In this document: piece after piece, positions 63,785 through 64,000 of the stretch
Layout of the letters: each line of letters starts with the position of its first letter
How positions within the stretch are numbered: position 1 is the first letter of the stretch
NCBI GenBank assembly: GCA_037443705.1
Contig: JBBINV010000011.1
Location: 1 to 64,000 of the forward strand
DNA: 64,000 nt
Reading direction: 5' to 3'
From: 2-02-FULL-66-14 sp037443705
GTDB taxonomy: Bacteria; Pseudomonadota; Gammaproteobacteria; Burkholderiales; SG8-39
Translations under genes and position numbers: made by a program
The notes under the pieces: generated by a model
Databases searched by the model: none
Seen by the model: only the letters and a program-made list of their open reading frames with translations
Told to the model about the DNA's origin: nothing

Positions 63785-64000
63785 ATGCTGCGCTTCATCA
63801 CCGCGGGGAGCGTGGACGACGGCAAGAGCACGCTGATCGGCCGGCTGCTGCACGATTCGCGCGCCGTGCTCGCCGACCAGCTCGCGTCGCTCGCGCAGGC
63901 ATCGAGCCGGCGCGGGTGCGACGGGATCGACCTTTCGCTCCTCACCGACGGGCTGGAGGCCGAGCGCGAGCAGGGCATCACGATCGACGTCGCCTACCGC
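63785..64000 (+). CDS. cysN: Sulfate adenylyltransferase GTPase subunit CysN (5' part)
   Basis: The first 72 codons are present and the gene runs past the window end. MLRFITAGSVDDGKSTLIGR has the P-loop GSVDDGKST (8-16), and EREQGITIDVAYR is the switch I/G2 region of translation-factor-like GTPases. GTP hydrolysis drives APS formation by CysD. Whether a CysC kinase domain is fused at the C-terminus cannot be seen. Confidence 0.92.
   Translation, partial: MLRFITAGSVDDGKSTLIGRLLHDSRAVLADQLASLAQASSRRGCDGIDLSLLTDGLEAEREQGITIDVAYR

Overview
The window is GC-rich and tightly packed, and it reads as part of a chromosome from a betaproteobacterium, probably an uncultured one. The main support is synteny. 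Mla phospholipid transport (mlaFEDACB), an ABC pair, BolA, murA, the complete his operon, HIT, tatABC, an HtrA protease, petABC and sspAB follow one another in the order usual for Betaproteobacteria. hisG is of the short type. MSHA-type pilus genes, an intracellular PHA depolymerase, Liv transport and CysB-linked sulfate assimilation fit the same placement. No phage, plasmid, CRISPR or complete insertion sequence was seen.

Layout. 1-6074 (minus): three MSHA/type IV pilus-like biogenesis genes (the first cut by the window edge), a sigma-54 response regulator and an orphan ABC ATPase. 6117-21432 (plus): the core block mla, ABC exporter, bolA-murA, hisGDCBHAFIE, HIT and tatABC. 21437-28697 (mostly minus): a block that separates tatC from htrA. 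It holds livK-G-F-H-M, an alpha/beta hydrolase and a PAS-containing sigma-54 activator, with a good -24/-12 promoter and upstream dyads in front of livK. 28694-33871: htrA (minus), petABC, sspAB and tRNA-Thr(UGU). 33895-41751: a cytochrome with an FNR-like box, an HDOD protein, an operon of cofD, moxR, DUF58 (apparently frameshifted) and transglutaminase, and an EamA transporter. 41746-54039: FadH-type dienoyl-CoA reductase, DNA alkylation repair (Ada/AlkA fusion plus Ogt), phenylacetate/acyl-CoA genes (paaK, paaI, paaY, isochorismatase-like, enoyl-CoA hydratase), MFS, an acyl-CoA ligase and a second EamA transporter. 54037-59107: three 22-bp iterons before a DUF4143 ATPase, a penicillin-acylase-type hydrolase and PHA depolymerase. 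59095-64000: cysB and the divergent cysI, DUF934, cysH, cysD, cysN operon, cut by the window end.

The most unusual structure is a set of five long, near-perfect palindromes with arms of 15-28 bp. Two share a CCGGGACAGACCCGG core (13096-13174, 57012-57080). Two share GGTCAGACTCGACTT (21437-21487, 50117-50178). One has GGGGTCAGGACCC (40794-40870). They lie against gene starts or inside genes. One is a 23-codon in-frame insertion in the acylase just before its autoprocessing serine. Another overlaps the 5' end of an MFS gene. They behave like coding-compatible palindromic mobile elements. Four shorter REP-like hairpins form a second repeat class. Other points of interest are an F420-biosynthesis gene (cofD) in a betaproteobacterium, a probable sigma-54 circuit for branched-chain amino acid-type transport, a split Ada/AlkA/Ogt repair pair, and putative operators in front of phaZ and the DUF4143 gene. 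All functional calls come from reading motifs and translations by eye; no database search was run.
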